Below, piece after piece: positions 35,230 to 43,749 of a stretch of 64,000 bases of DNA; the first letter of the stretch is position 1, and each line of letters opens with the position of its first letter. Source of the DNA: Sphingobacterium sp. xlx-96 (GTDB taxonomy: Bacteria > Bacteroidota > Bacteroidia > Sphingobacteriales > Sphingobacteriaceae); NCBI RefSeq assembly GCF_011007365.1, contig NZ_WFKM01000010.1, positions 62,001-126,000 on the forward strand, in the 5' to 3' direction. The translations under genes were made by a program, and so were the position numbers. The notes under the pieces were generated by a model that searched no databases, was not told the origin of the DNA, and was given only the letters and a program-made list of their open reading frames with translations.

Positions 35230-36390
35230 TTATCTCATAACAGTGATCCTCCTTCCTTCAATTTTAAAATGCACACCCCCAGTTAACTCTAATGATTCTA
35301 ACACACTAGATAAAGTCTCACCTTTTGAAACTCTTCCACTAAATACTTGCTCGGCATCGATTAGATCTTGATATTGTATTTCAATGTCATACCAACGAGC
35401 AACTTTGCGCATAATACTTTCTATTGATTCATTATTAAACTTGAAATAACCATTCTTCCAAGCTGTGACCTCTTCCACATCTGCAATTTCAAGATCAATC
35501 TTACTATCATTTGACAAAATTACACTTTGTTGTCCTGGAGAAAGCTTTATAGATTGATTTGTATAATTATTGCGAACCCGAACCGACCCTTCCAATAAAG
35601 TAGTCTTCACGAGCTGATCCTCCCTATATGCGCTTACATTGAATTGTGTCCCAAGGACTTTGATCTCTTGCTCGTGACTACTTACCACAAACATTTGCTT
35701 TTCCTTTTTAGCTACTTCAAAATAAGCTTCGCCATCCAATTCTACACGTCGTTCCTGTTGCGTAAAGCGGGAAGGGTATTTAATAGTCGTTGCGGCATTA
35801 AGCCACACCTTAGTACCATCGGGCAATGTAATTTGGTATTGCCCCCCCCTTGGTGTGCTTAGCGTGAGTATTTGTTCCTTTTGTTGCGCTGAAGAGATCG
35901 CATCCGAATGTGCTAGCACTCCCGTGCCATCGGTATAAACAATAGAATCTGAACCGATGATAATTCCTTCTTGGTTCTCATTTAAGTTGATAACAGTTCC
36001 ATCGGCTAGTGTTAGTAATGCACCATTACCTACAGGCGCAATATCATCTGCTACTATTTCTTGGACATTGCTAGATGAGAGTTCTTTTTTAACAGCTAGG
36101 TAAAAGTAAAGCCCTATACTGACGCACACAAAAACAGATGCCGCTACAGCAATCCTACTCCAGGAGAGCAGCTGACGATTGGGCCTTACGGATTGCTCCA
36201 TGAATAATTTCTCTTGTATATCAGCCCATACTAAATCGAGATCTTCCGTACTCTCTGCTAAAGACATTGACTCCTGCAAATCTCCATCCCGATACGCCAT
36301 GTACCAACTTTCAATAAAGGCAATTTCTTCAGGCGTACATGTACCTTCCTTATATTTATCCAGTATTAGGTCTATTTCTTCTCTTTTCAT
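35230..36390 (-). CDS. FecR-family anti-sigma factor (locus A)
   Basis: This 386-residue protein has a cytoplasmic N-terminal sigma-binding region (residues 1-85), one membrane helix (about 88-107), a periplasmic FecR domain with TPRGGQYQITLPDGTKVWLNA and RVELDGEAYFEVAK, and a C-terminal DUF4974 domain (FNNESIESIMRKVARWYDIEI) that resembles the STN fold. It holds the ECF sigma factor at the membrane until the STN domain of SusC signals ligand binding. It lies 148 bases after the sigma gene and 139 bases before susC. Confidence 0.95.
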   Translation of the reverse strand: MKREEIDLILDKYKEGTCTPEEIAFIESWYMAYRDGDLQESMSLAESTEDLDLVWADIQEKLFMEQSVRPNRQLLSWSRIAVAASVFVCVSIGLYFYLAVKKELSSSNVQEIVADDIAPVGNGALLTLADGTVINLNENQEGIIIGSDSIVYTDGTGVLAHSDAISSAQQKEQILTLSTPRGGQYQITLPDGTKVWLNAATTIKYPSRFTQQERRVELDGEAYFEVAKKEKQMFVVSSHEQEIKVLGTQFNVSAYREDQLVKTTLLEGSVRVRNNYTNQSIKLSPGQQSVILSNDSKIDLEIADVEEVTAWKNGYFKFNNESIESIMRKVARWYDIEIQYQDLIDAEQVFSGRVSKGETLSSVLESLELTGGVHFKIEGRRITVMR

Positions 36391-36538
36391 AATTATTGGC
36401 GATCGGTATTTGTACCCGATACTGTATACAAGACAAGAAGCAATGACCTAACATGTAGATGAAAAACAAAAAATATTATAAAAAGCTGTAAATATGCTAT
36501 TTAAATTAAAAAAGAAAGTATAGGGCTTTGGTTAAAAG

Positions 36539-37117
36539 CTAGCTTTGGATAAGAAATAGAAGATATGTAAATAGTCCCAGTTTAGTACGTAGGATCTTTA
36601 ATGCATTGGAAATTTGTCTATTTACGGTAGACTCCGTTATTCCCAACTCTGCAGCAATTTCCTGATGACTAAGATTTAACTTTCTGCTCATCTCAAATAC
36701 GAGTCTCATCTTATCGGGAAGTGCAGCGATTTCAGCCTCTATGATTTCAGAAAATTGTCTTTCTCTTACCAGATGATCCGTAAAAACCGTGCTTACATCA
36801 GCAAATTCTATCATCGAATCTACATACTTAGTCCGTACTTTTTGATGTGCAAAATGATTTAGTATACTATTCCTTAAAGAGGTATACAGATAGCCAGAAA
36901 GATTACTGTTACAGGTTATGGTCTTCCGCTTTTCCCAAAAATTCACAAAAACCTCTTGGATAATATCTTTTGTATCTTCTCGATTACCCATTTTTTTGCA
37001 AGCGTGGTAGTGTAATACAAATTTGTACCGCTCAAAAATCTCGGTAAAGCTCGATTGGTTGCCTTCTTTGACTAGGGCAACTAGGTCCATATCCGAAAGT
37101 GTTGAATAATCTGGCAT
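36539..37117 (-). CDS. ECF RNA polymerase sigma factor (locus A)
   Basis: This 192-residue sigma-70 family protein has region 2 with DTKDIIQEVFVNFWEKRKT (about residues 47-65) and region 4 with LSHQEIAAELGITESTVNRQI as helix-turn-helix (about 148-170). It should direct transcription of the susC operon of locus A when released by FecR. It has its own housekeeping promoter at 37138-37169. A short hydrophobic C-terminus (LFTYLLFLIQS) is present, as in many family members of this phylum. Confidence 0.94.
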   Translation of the reverse strand: MPDYSTLSDMDLVALVKEGNQSSFTEIFERYKFVLHYHACKKMGNREDTKDIIQEVFVNFWEKRKTITCNSNLSGYLYTSLRNSILNHFAHQKVRTKYVDSMIEFADVSTVFTDHLVRERQFSEIIEAEIAALPDKMRLVFEMSRKLNLSHQEIAAELGITESTVNRQISNALKILRTKLGLFTYLLFLIQS

Positions 37118-37137
37118 TGGTTAAATAATTGAGTTAT

Positions 37138-37169
37138 CAAAATTAAGAATTAAAAAATCGATTTACAAA
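37138..37169 (-). promoter_or_regulatory. Housekeeping promoter of the locus A sigma gene
   Basis: On the minus strand TTTG (37166-37169) and TAATTTTG (37138-37145) are 20 bases apart, a complete match to the Bacteroidota consensus, with the ATG at 37117 21 bases downstream. Confidence 0.75.
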
Positions 37170-38066
37170 CAAGTATTTACCACGAATTTTGACGCTATTG
37201 CAAATTAGTAATTTAGCGGTTTACAGTTTGTCAATTGTAAAAAAAACGTTGTTCAAATGATCAAAAAACTCTATGTAGATACTCTTGTCTGCTATATCTA
37301 TGATGACAATACGCGTAAGATACTTATAAAGTCCGTTTTAATTACTTAAATTCGTCTTTGAAATTTCTCTTCTTTTGGTAACAATTAGCAGATCAAAAAT
37401 TAGCCGGTCAAACCGTTTGGTATGGCTTTAGAATAATTGGCCTTGTCTTCTTTTTATCCCGTTCCAAACGACCTCTAAACTCTTTTCTAAATCTTGAAGG
37501 TCATCCCGAATATATCCGCTGGTATCTCTATCTAATTGGACTGGATGCATTGACCACGATTCCTTTTGCTAAATTATGTCAGGATAACAGGCCAAAGAAA
37601 TACACATTCCTAAGATTAACTGGCATTATTCTATTTTTTTTGTAATCTTTCTCGTATACGTGTCCAGCTATTTGAGCGGTACATCCGATCGTGTTATGGC
37701 GCAATGTTATTATGGCAATAATAGAGTTGGATTCTTGATCTTAGCGAATCTGACACAGAATGTCTATGTATTTTTGACATATTTTAAAGTGGATCATACA
37801 ATGAATCAAAATCTCTCTTGACTAAACGTGACGAATCCGCAGACTGAATATCTAATTTTCGATTCATCCAGTTAGGATTAATAATGACCAAAGCTAAAAA
37901 TAGTTTGTTATGGAAAGATGAACATACTGTTAAAAAAAGTATTTTGTTGACACGTTACGTTTAAAACGAATAATATCAACTTTTTCACTGACAAAAACTC
38001 AGATCTCAGTAGCGAGCGAAGACCATGCTTCGGAAAGATCTTCTAGATGTAACGGCCTACTGTTAC
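37170..38066. other. Gene-free region with a flippase pseudogene
   Basis: This stretch separates loci A and B. It holds the decayed flippase gene at 37391-37821. Between 37822 and 38066 nothing was recognised. No plus-strand gene is intact. Confidence 0.6.
37391..37821 (+). pseudogene. Decayed oligosaccharide flippase (Wzx/RfbX-like)
   Basis: Plus-strand pieces match the polysaccharide flippase family as found in Bacteroidota: LAGQTVWYGFRIIGLVFFL (N-terminal), then directly the mid-protein segment YIRWYLYLIGLDALTTIPFA, KLCQDNRPKKYTFLRLTGII, and after a frameshift in a T-run near 37640 the segment FLVYVSSYL with a later FLILANLTQNVYVF. A large internal deletion is implied after residue 20, since the N-terminal and mid segments are joined. 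No start codon remains. The gene is dead. Confidence 0.7.
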
Positions 38067-38105
38067 AATAAAAGAGCGGAGAATAATACATTTATTCTCC
38101 GCTCT
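38067..38105 (-). terminator. Rho-independent terminator of locus B
   Basis: AGAGCGGAGAATA (38073-38085) pairs perfectly over 13 bases with TATTCTCCGCTCT (38093-38105). On the minus strand a TTTTATT tail follows. It lies 24 bases after the stop codon of the last TlpA gene. Confidence 0.9.
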
Positions 38106-38128
38106 CAAAAATACCGCTATTTTCTACA

Positions 38129-39475
38129 TCATTTTGTCAACTGCTTCTCCAACAACAGTTTCAATGCTGGGTCAGATGGTCGAGGTGCGTATGTAGAGAC
38201 TATTTTACCTTGTTTGTCAAAAAGCATAAAACGGGGGATACCTTCGATCTGGTAATCGGTAGAAATTTGATTCTTCACATCCCTCACTTGGGTGCTGAGC
38301 CCTTTGTAATCTCGGACGTACTCCTCCCACTTGGACTTATTTCTATCAATAGATACAGATAAAAACACGACATCTTTGCCTTTCATCTCTTGGGCCAATG
38401 TTTCAAAATAAGGCATTTCCTGTTTACAAGGTCCACACCAGGTTGCCCAAACATCTACCAATACAAGCTTACCTAGGTAATTGGATAGTTTTTTTGTGCT
38501 GCCATCTATTAATTCGCCAACGATTTCTTTCGCTTCAGCACCTTTAAACAATCCTGAGCCTTTTATTTTCAGCAACTTTTCAGCAAGAAGTTCGTGATGC
38601 TGGGGAAGAAGAAACGTACTAAATCTTTCTTTAAACCCATTAACCTCATCATAACTTTTGGATTCGATTATTCTGTCAATCAGGAAATAACTCTGTATGC
38701 TTTTATTGTTAACAAATGATAACATAGGCATTTTGTACGAATTCTGGAGGTCTTTACGTTTCAACCTAGCCATAGCACCATAATAAGAGTTAATAGATCT
38801 TAGCCCCCAAGGAATGTCTAACAGTTTTATATCGTTATACAGTTTTTCATTACCAAGTGTCTCATAAAACGCTGGAAAATTAATAGTTTCTCCTTTTTTA
38901 TTGGCACGTGCCGAAATGGTGGCATGTAGCAGGTAATATTCGGATTCTAAAGCCATAAAATAGCTAAAGAAATCATCAAACGATTGATTACCTGTCCTAT
39001 TGTAATGTGTGATGTATTCCTGCATTTTTGGATACGTGTCGCTAAGTATAGGAAATATCTCATTCAACGACTTTGTAGCATCCAAAACTGCACTTCTGCT
39101 CGTATTAATCAACTTATACCAGTCGTCGATTGCTTTATTCTCTTTCGATAATAGTCCCTCAAATCGCATAGAAGAATTGTAATCTTCAAATTTTAAAACT
39201 ATCTGGTCATCTGGCTTTAGGTAAAGTATATTATACCATCTTACACGAGGATTATCTGTATATATGTAATAGAAACCTGCTTCGATCTCCTTTTTTATAT
39301 CGAATTCAAATTTACCTTCGACTACGTTTGATTTGGCTACTAGGGAAGGCTTATTTTTGCTAAAAGAGATAACAGCCAAAACTCCTTTACCCGGTAATTG
39401 TCCGCTGATCTTGACTTGAGCGAAAGTATTAGCAAAAGCAAAGATCACAATTAGGATACACAATATTTTTTTCAT
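38129..39475 (-). CDS. TlpA-family disulfide reductase (locus B, second)
   Basis: This 448-residue periplasmic protein has a signal peptide (about residues 1-19, NTFA-Q), a DUF4369-like N-terminal beta domain (about 20-115), a helical middle and a C-terminal TlpA/thioredoxin domain (about 315-448) with CGPC in VDVWATWCGPCKQEM and the cis-Pro in IEGIPRFMLF. It would reduce disulfides of imported or exported substrates. It is the last gene of locus B, 4 bases after a paralogous TlpA gene, and is closed by the terminator at 38067-38105. Confidence 0.92.
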   Translation of the reverse strand: MKKILCILIVIFAFANTFAQVKISGQLPGKGVLAVISFSKNKPSLVAKSNVVEGKFEFDIKKEIEAGFYYIYTDNPRVRWYNILYLKPDDQIVLKFEDYNSSMRFEGLLSKENKAIDDWYKLINTSRSAVLDATKSLNEIFPILSDTYPKMQEYITHYNRTGNQSFDDFFSYFMALESEYYLLHATISARANKKGETINFPAFYETLGNEKLYNDIKLLDIPWGLRSINSYYGAMARLKRKDLQNSYKMPMLSFVNNKSIQSYFLIDRIIESKSYDEVNGFKERFSTFLLPQHHELLAEKLLKIKGSGLFKGAEAKEIVGELIDGSTKKLSNYLGKLVLVDVWATWCGPCKQEMPYFETLAQEMKGKDVVFLSVSIDRNKSKWEEYVRDYKGLSTQVRDVKNQISTDYQIEGIPRFMLFDKQGKIVSTYAPRPSDPALKLLLEKQLTK

Positions 39476-39479
39476 TTTT

Positions 39480-40817
39480 TTATTTATTTAGTTCTTCATT
39501 AATCATTATTCCTAGCAAGCGGTTGGAAGGCCTGGGGGCATCGACCGATACTATATTGCCTTTCTTATCGAACAGCATGAATCTGGGGATACCTGTAATC
39601 TTGTAATTGTCCCTGATAGCCTGATCACCCAACAGCTGTACGCCGGTCAGTTTGTTCTTTTTAAGATACTCTTCCCATTTATGTTTCATATTATCAACAG
39701 ATACACTCATAAAAACAACATCTTTACCTTCAAACTCATGCTCTAATTTCTGAAGAGAAGGGATTTCTCCTATGCATGGCCCACACCAAGTCGCCCAGAC
39801 ATCTACCACCACAACCTTCCCCACAAAATCACTTAGCGACACCATTTTCCCTGTAATATCGGGGTAAATGAAATTAATCGCCGGGCTACCTTTTGATGTC
39901 GACATCAAGGGAGCTCCAAAATTTTGAGCAGCGTTTTTCTGATCTGCTGATTGAAAATAACTACCATACATCTTCATAAATGCATTGTATTTATCTGCCG
40001 TTTTTTGCTTTGCTAACTCTTTTAATAAATATCTACTTTTTAAATCATCACCATCTATTTGTTCTAAAAGATAATCGGTATAATTTCCTTCGATATTTTT
40101 TGACATATGGGTTCTCTTTACAGAAGAATAAGCTTTTAAATATTCCCAAGCGTACGGAAGTCGTAAGATTTGGGAATTAAGTGGTTTTTCATCTAAGACC
40201 TTTTTATGAAATGAAGTAATATTTCCTTTCTCAGGATGTTTTGTCCGCCCGGATGCCAAGAAGGCTAATGCAAAAAACCGAATATCACTTTGAGCCAAGT
40301 AATTCATTTCCTCATTGAACTTGATATTTGCGGTTTTTATCTGATCCAAATACTTCCCATAATCAATAACGACTTTCTCTAATTCAGGATAAAAATCAAT
40401 ATAAGTCGTGAGTATACCTTTGGATTTGGTTGCCATGTTGTCCATCTTTTTCAAAATATGAAACCATTGATTGACAAGTATATTTTCAGGGTTGCTCGTC
40501 CCAACTAACGCTATATCATTTGATTCGGAATCGATCTTAACAGAAAGTATCTGATCCGGTATCAAGTAAACCCTAAAATAAGTCTTTTCATCGCCTATAT
40601 AATAAAACCCATAATCATTTGGAATAAGTGTAAATGCAAACGAACCATCTGGACCAAGAGACGTAGAGGCATATTCAACCATATCCCCGTTGAGCACAGT
40701 AAATAACTTTATCTGCTTGGCTGTTTCATGCCTATAAGACCCCTTTACAGTGGAATAGGGTGTTTTTGCATTGACCATCAATATCATAGACATTAGTATG
40801 GTGAGTATGTATTTCAT
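39480..40817 (-). CDS. TlpA-family disulfide reductase (locus B, first)
   Basis: This 445-residue protein is a paralogue of the following gene with the same order: signal peptide (about residues 1-17, VNA-K), N-terminal DUF4369-like domain, helical middle and TlpA domain with CGPC in VDVWATWCGPCIGEI and ITGIPRFMLFDKKG. Both end with a similar APRPS segment. Two such genes in tandem suggest duplication followed by divergence of the middle regions. It lies 47 bases after the DUF1735 lipoprotein gene. Confidence 0.92.
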   Translation of the reverse strand: MKYILTILMSMILMVNAKTPYSTVKGSYRHETAKQIKLFTVLNGDMVEYASTSLGPDGSFAFTLIPNDYGFYYIGDEKTYFRVYLIPDQILSVKIDSESNDIALVGTSNPENILVNQWFHILKKMDNMATKSKGILTTYIDFYPELEKVVIDYGKYLDQIKTANIKFNEEMNYLAQSDIRFFALAFLASGRTKHPEKGNITSFHKKVLDEKPLNSQILRLPYAWEYLKAYSSVKRTHMSKNIEGNYTDYLLEQIDGDDLKSRYLLKELAKQKTADKYNAFMKMYGSYFQSADQKNAAQNFGAPLMSTSKGSPAINFIYPDITGKMVSLSDFVGKVVVVDVWATWCGPCIGEIPSLQKLEHEFEGKDVVFMSVSVDNMKHKWEEYLKKNKLTGVQLLGDQAIRDNYKITGIPRFMLFDKKGNIVSVDAPRPSNRLLGIMINEELNK

Positions 40818-40864
40818 AGAAATTTGTCTTTTGTTAAAATGATTGTATATTATTAATAATAAAA

Positions 40865-42295
40865 CTATTTGATCGCATTAAACTCTGCAATACTGGTTAG
40901 TCCTGCTGAAAATGTTGTTTTTAGCACTTTACACTTAAAGTATCGTGCTGTCACTGCATTAGTAAACTTTACCACCTTAACATCGGGATTGTTTACATTA
41001 GTTGTAGGGGAGGTAGGACTTCCAAAATATCGTCCTTCTTGTTTCCAATTGACGCCATCCTCACTGGAAAAAATATCCATTTCTAAGACATTGGAAGTTT
41101 GGAATGGTCCATAACTCGGCGTTATTTTGAATCCTTTAATGGTTTCTGTGCCTCCCATGTCGATCTCAAATACTCCCAAATCTTTCTTCGTATCACCTAG
41201 CCAGTAGGTGCTATTTTTGCCATCTAATATTTTTTCAATTGAGAAAGTAGCCGATGCGGAATAAGCTGCTTTAATCTTCCATATACTACGATCGACAACA
41301 TCTCCTACCAATTCGTGGACAGCTCCTTTAAGTATGTTGCTAACAAACAGAAATATGTTAACCCTATCCTTCTCCGGATCGGCAAGTACATTTTTCGGGT
41401 CGCTTGAATTCACTTTTATCGGTACCATGTACAAATTGGGAGACTTAAACAGTGCGCTGTTAACTATTTCAACTCGAATACCTGTAGCGGATACCGTCTC
41501 ATTGGCTTTGACTGTTGCCGTGTTATACAGCTTGTAAGACTCTGCCGGAAAAGGGAGATAATTCGTGTTATGTTGAAGATTATAAGCAGCGACCAGCTCG
41601 TCCCTCCCCTCATCATCTACCAACACATCGGCCGGACGATTAATGGCTTGGCTAAGCTTTACCTGTAAAGGAAGAACTTCACTATCGCCATTGCTCACAA
41701 AAATCTGCATATCAGACTCCCCCTTTATGCCCGATAATGATGCAGTTAAATTTATAGCACTAACATTAAATCGTATAAACATGAGTTCACTTTTGAGTTG
41801 CACACCACTATCCTTACTCTCCAGTTTAATAGGTATCACAAAAACCATCTGCCCGACAGGCAAGCTTGAGACATCTTTTAATCGAACTTTAACCGAATCG
41901 GAAGATTGAACCTCGCCCGCTTTTATCATAAGTTCTGGTTCGACAATCTCAAACAAGTCGGACTCGAATACAGGGGATTTATAATTATATAGCATATCGT
42001 AGGCATCAATTAAATCCCGATTGTTATCTATCCTAGCACTAACGAAAACATCTCTAGTATACTTTTCTTTTAGAAGTACCCGAAAACCTGCCTCCTGAGC
42101 ACCTAAATCAATAATATTCATATTGATAATAACGTTGTCCCCACTATTGGTAGGGATATATTTATATGCAGACATATTCTTACTCACATATTCTATCAGG
42201 CTACTGGGATCTCCTTCTTTTTTGCAACCCAGAATTAGAACCCCAACGAATATGTAGAAAGATAATCGTAATGATTTCAGTTTATTTATTTTCAT
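40865..42295 (-). CDS. DUF1735/F5-8C lipoprotein (locus B)
   Basis: This 476-residue lipoprotein (signal with LGC, Cys near residue 24) has two DUF1735-like beta domains (about residues 60-180 and 190-310; the second contains EGRDELVAAYNLQHNTNY, the typical YN..H pattern) and a C-terminal discoidin/F5-8 type C domain (about 325-476) with KILDGKNSTYWLGD and FEIDMGGTETIKGFKI. Such lipoproteins are surface glycan- or ligand-binding partners of SusC/SusD. It is 7 bases after susD. The F5/8 domain is the only carbohydrate-binding-like element in the three loci. Confidence 0.87.
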   Translation of the reverse strand: MKINKLKSLRLSFYIFVGVLILGCKKEGDPSSLIEYVSKNMSAYKYIPTNSGDNVIINMNIIDLGAQEAGFRVLLKEKYTRDVFVSARIDNNRDLIDAYDMLYNYKSPVFESDLFEIVEPELMIKAGEVQSSDSVKVRLKDVSSLPVGQMVFVIPIKLESKDSGVQLKSELMFIRFNVSAINLTASLSGIKGESDMQIFVSNGDSEVLPLQVKLSQAINRPADVLVDDEGRDELVAAYNLQHNTNYLPFPAESYKLYNTATVKANETVSATGIRVEIVNSALFKSPNLYMVPIKVNSSDPKNVLADPEKDRVNIFLFVSNILKGAVHELVGDVVDRSIWKIKAAYSASATFSIEKILDGKNSTYWLGDTKKDLGVFEIDMGGTETIKGFKITPSYGPFQTSNVLEMDIFSSEDGVNWKQEGRYFGSPTSPTTNVNNPDVKVVKFTNAVTARYFKCKVLKTTFSAGLTSIAEFNAIK

Positions 42296-42302
42296 ATCTA
42301 TC

Positions 42303-43736
42303 TTATCTATTATTCTGGATAATTAAATTATTATTCGCAATCAATTTTGGTGCAAATGGCATTAGATAACGAGGTGATAATGCCGGTAAGGTTTTGATTA
42401 CTGTTTGGGGAGTCCCTCCTAATCGCTCCATTGTCGTCACGTATTTTCCTTCCCTATTTAATCTTTTGAGATCGAACAGACGTAGTCCCCCTTTCAAGTA
42501 TAACTCCCGTCTTCTTTCTTCAAAAACGAGCTTCAAGGGGTCTTCAACACCAACTTGTATCTCCATAAAATCTACTGTTTTAAAACGGTATTTACGAAGA
42601 TGGTTTATGACTGCTATTGCTTCGTCTTCCCGTCCGGTCCGTGCTAAACATTCGGCTTTTATGAGCATCATTTCTGGAACACCTATACTGTAGTTAAAAG
42701 GTGTATACCACGTATTGGATTTTGAGAAAAATGGATAAACCGCTTTTTGATTCGTTGCCGTATATACAAAGTTATATGCCAACCTAAGATCTTTAGGCTG
42801 ATAGAGTTCCAGCAAACCTTTACTTATCTCTAGATTTTCAGTGAATTTATTGTAAAATTCAGTATCCATAGTTACTTTTCCGAACAATAACTCGGGATTG
42901 GTTTTCTGTTCTTCGAGTGTAGTCAATTTCCCTTTCACTCCCAAAGCCGGCTTTGAAGGATTTACAAACGAAAACAAGCGGTAATCTAGCAACGTATCTC
43001 TAATGGATAAAGCCGATTCGGCATGTAATAAAGCTTCATCAAAATGCCCCATCATAAGATGTATTCGTGCTAATAGTGCATATGCAGCCGCTTTTCCTGG
43101 ATGTAAAATATCCACACCAAAATCAGGTAATTCTTTTGCTTCCAATGCATTTTTTAAGTCCGACAGAATCTGATTATATACTTGTTTAACGGTAGCCCTC
43201 TCAGGTAATTCATTCGCATCTGGATGTAAAATTAACGGGACGGATAAGTCTTGATCGGCAGTAGACAGATTATATTCTCGCCCATATATACCTGCCAACT
43301 GACTGTAATAGTAAGCTCTATGAATATAGGCTTGTGCTTGTGCTATTGCTTTACGTTCTTCAGATCCATCTATCGCAGCCATAATATTATCTAGAACAAT
43401 ATTTACTTGCAAAATATATTTATACGTATCATTATACATCAAATCCTCGTCCGTAGCATCCCACACTTTATCATTCCACATGTACGTGTTAAGATAATAA
43501 GAATTATTACCCGCTTTATCACGAATTCCATCAGTCAGATGAACATCATCACTGACTAAATCCGCAAGAAAATAATTACCCTCGGCTAATTGAGCATTAT
43601 TCAGTATCTCCTCAAAGTCAGTTACAGTTCTCGGGTTTATAGCCCCCGTATTATTAGGTCGAACATCCAAAAACTTTTCGCATCCCGAAAAGATAACAAT
43701 TGGTAATAGAAAAAATAATTTAAACAGATTCTTCAT
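42303..43736 (-). CDS. SusD/RagB-family nutrient-binding lipoprotein (locus B)
   Basis: This 477-residue lipoprotein has a signal peptide with lipobox FSGC (Cys near residue 19), N-terminal CEKFLDVRPNNTGAI, TPR helices with AQAYIHRAYYYSQLAGIYG, and a C-terminal SusD domain with PEMMLIKAECLARTGR and FEERRRELYLKGGLRLFDLK, the best-conserved SusD signature in the window. It lies 13 bases after susC. It is closer to classical SusD than the RagB-like proteins of loci A and C. Confidence 0.94.
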   Translation of the reverse strand: MKNLFKLFFLLPIVIFSGCEKFLDVRPNNTGAINPRTVTDFEEILNNAQLAEGNYFLADLVSDDVHLTDGIRDKAGNNSYYLNTYMWNDKVWDATDEDLMYNDTYKYILQVNIVLDNIMAAIDGSEERKAIAQAQAYIHRAYYYSQLAGIYGREYNLSTADQDLSVPLILHPDANELPERATVKQVYNQILSDLKNALEAKELPDFGVDILHPGKAAAYALLARIHLMMGHFDEALLHAESALSIRDTLLDYRLFSFVNPSKPALGVKGKLTTLEEQKTNPELLFGKVTMDTEFYNKFTENLEISKGLLELYQPKDLRLAYNFVYTATNQKAVYPFFSKSNTWYTPFNYSIGVPEMMLIKAECLARTGREDEAIAVINHLRKYRFKTVDFMEIQVGVEDPLKLVFEERRRELYLKGGLRLFDLKRLNREGKYVTTMERLGGTPQTVIKTLPALSPRYLMPFAPKLIANNNLIIQNNR

Positions 43737-43749
43737 AATTCATTTTTTT

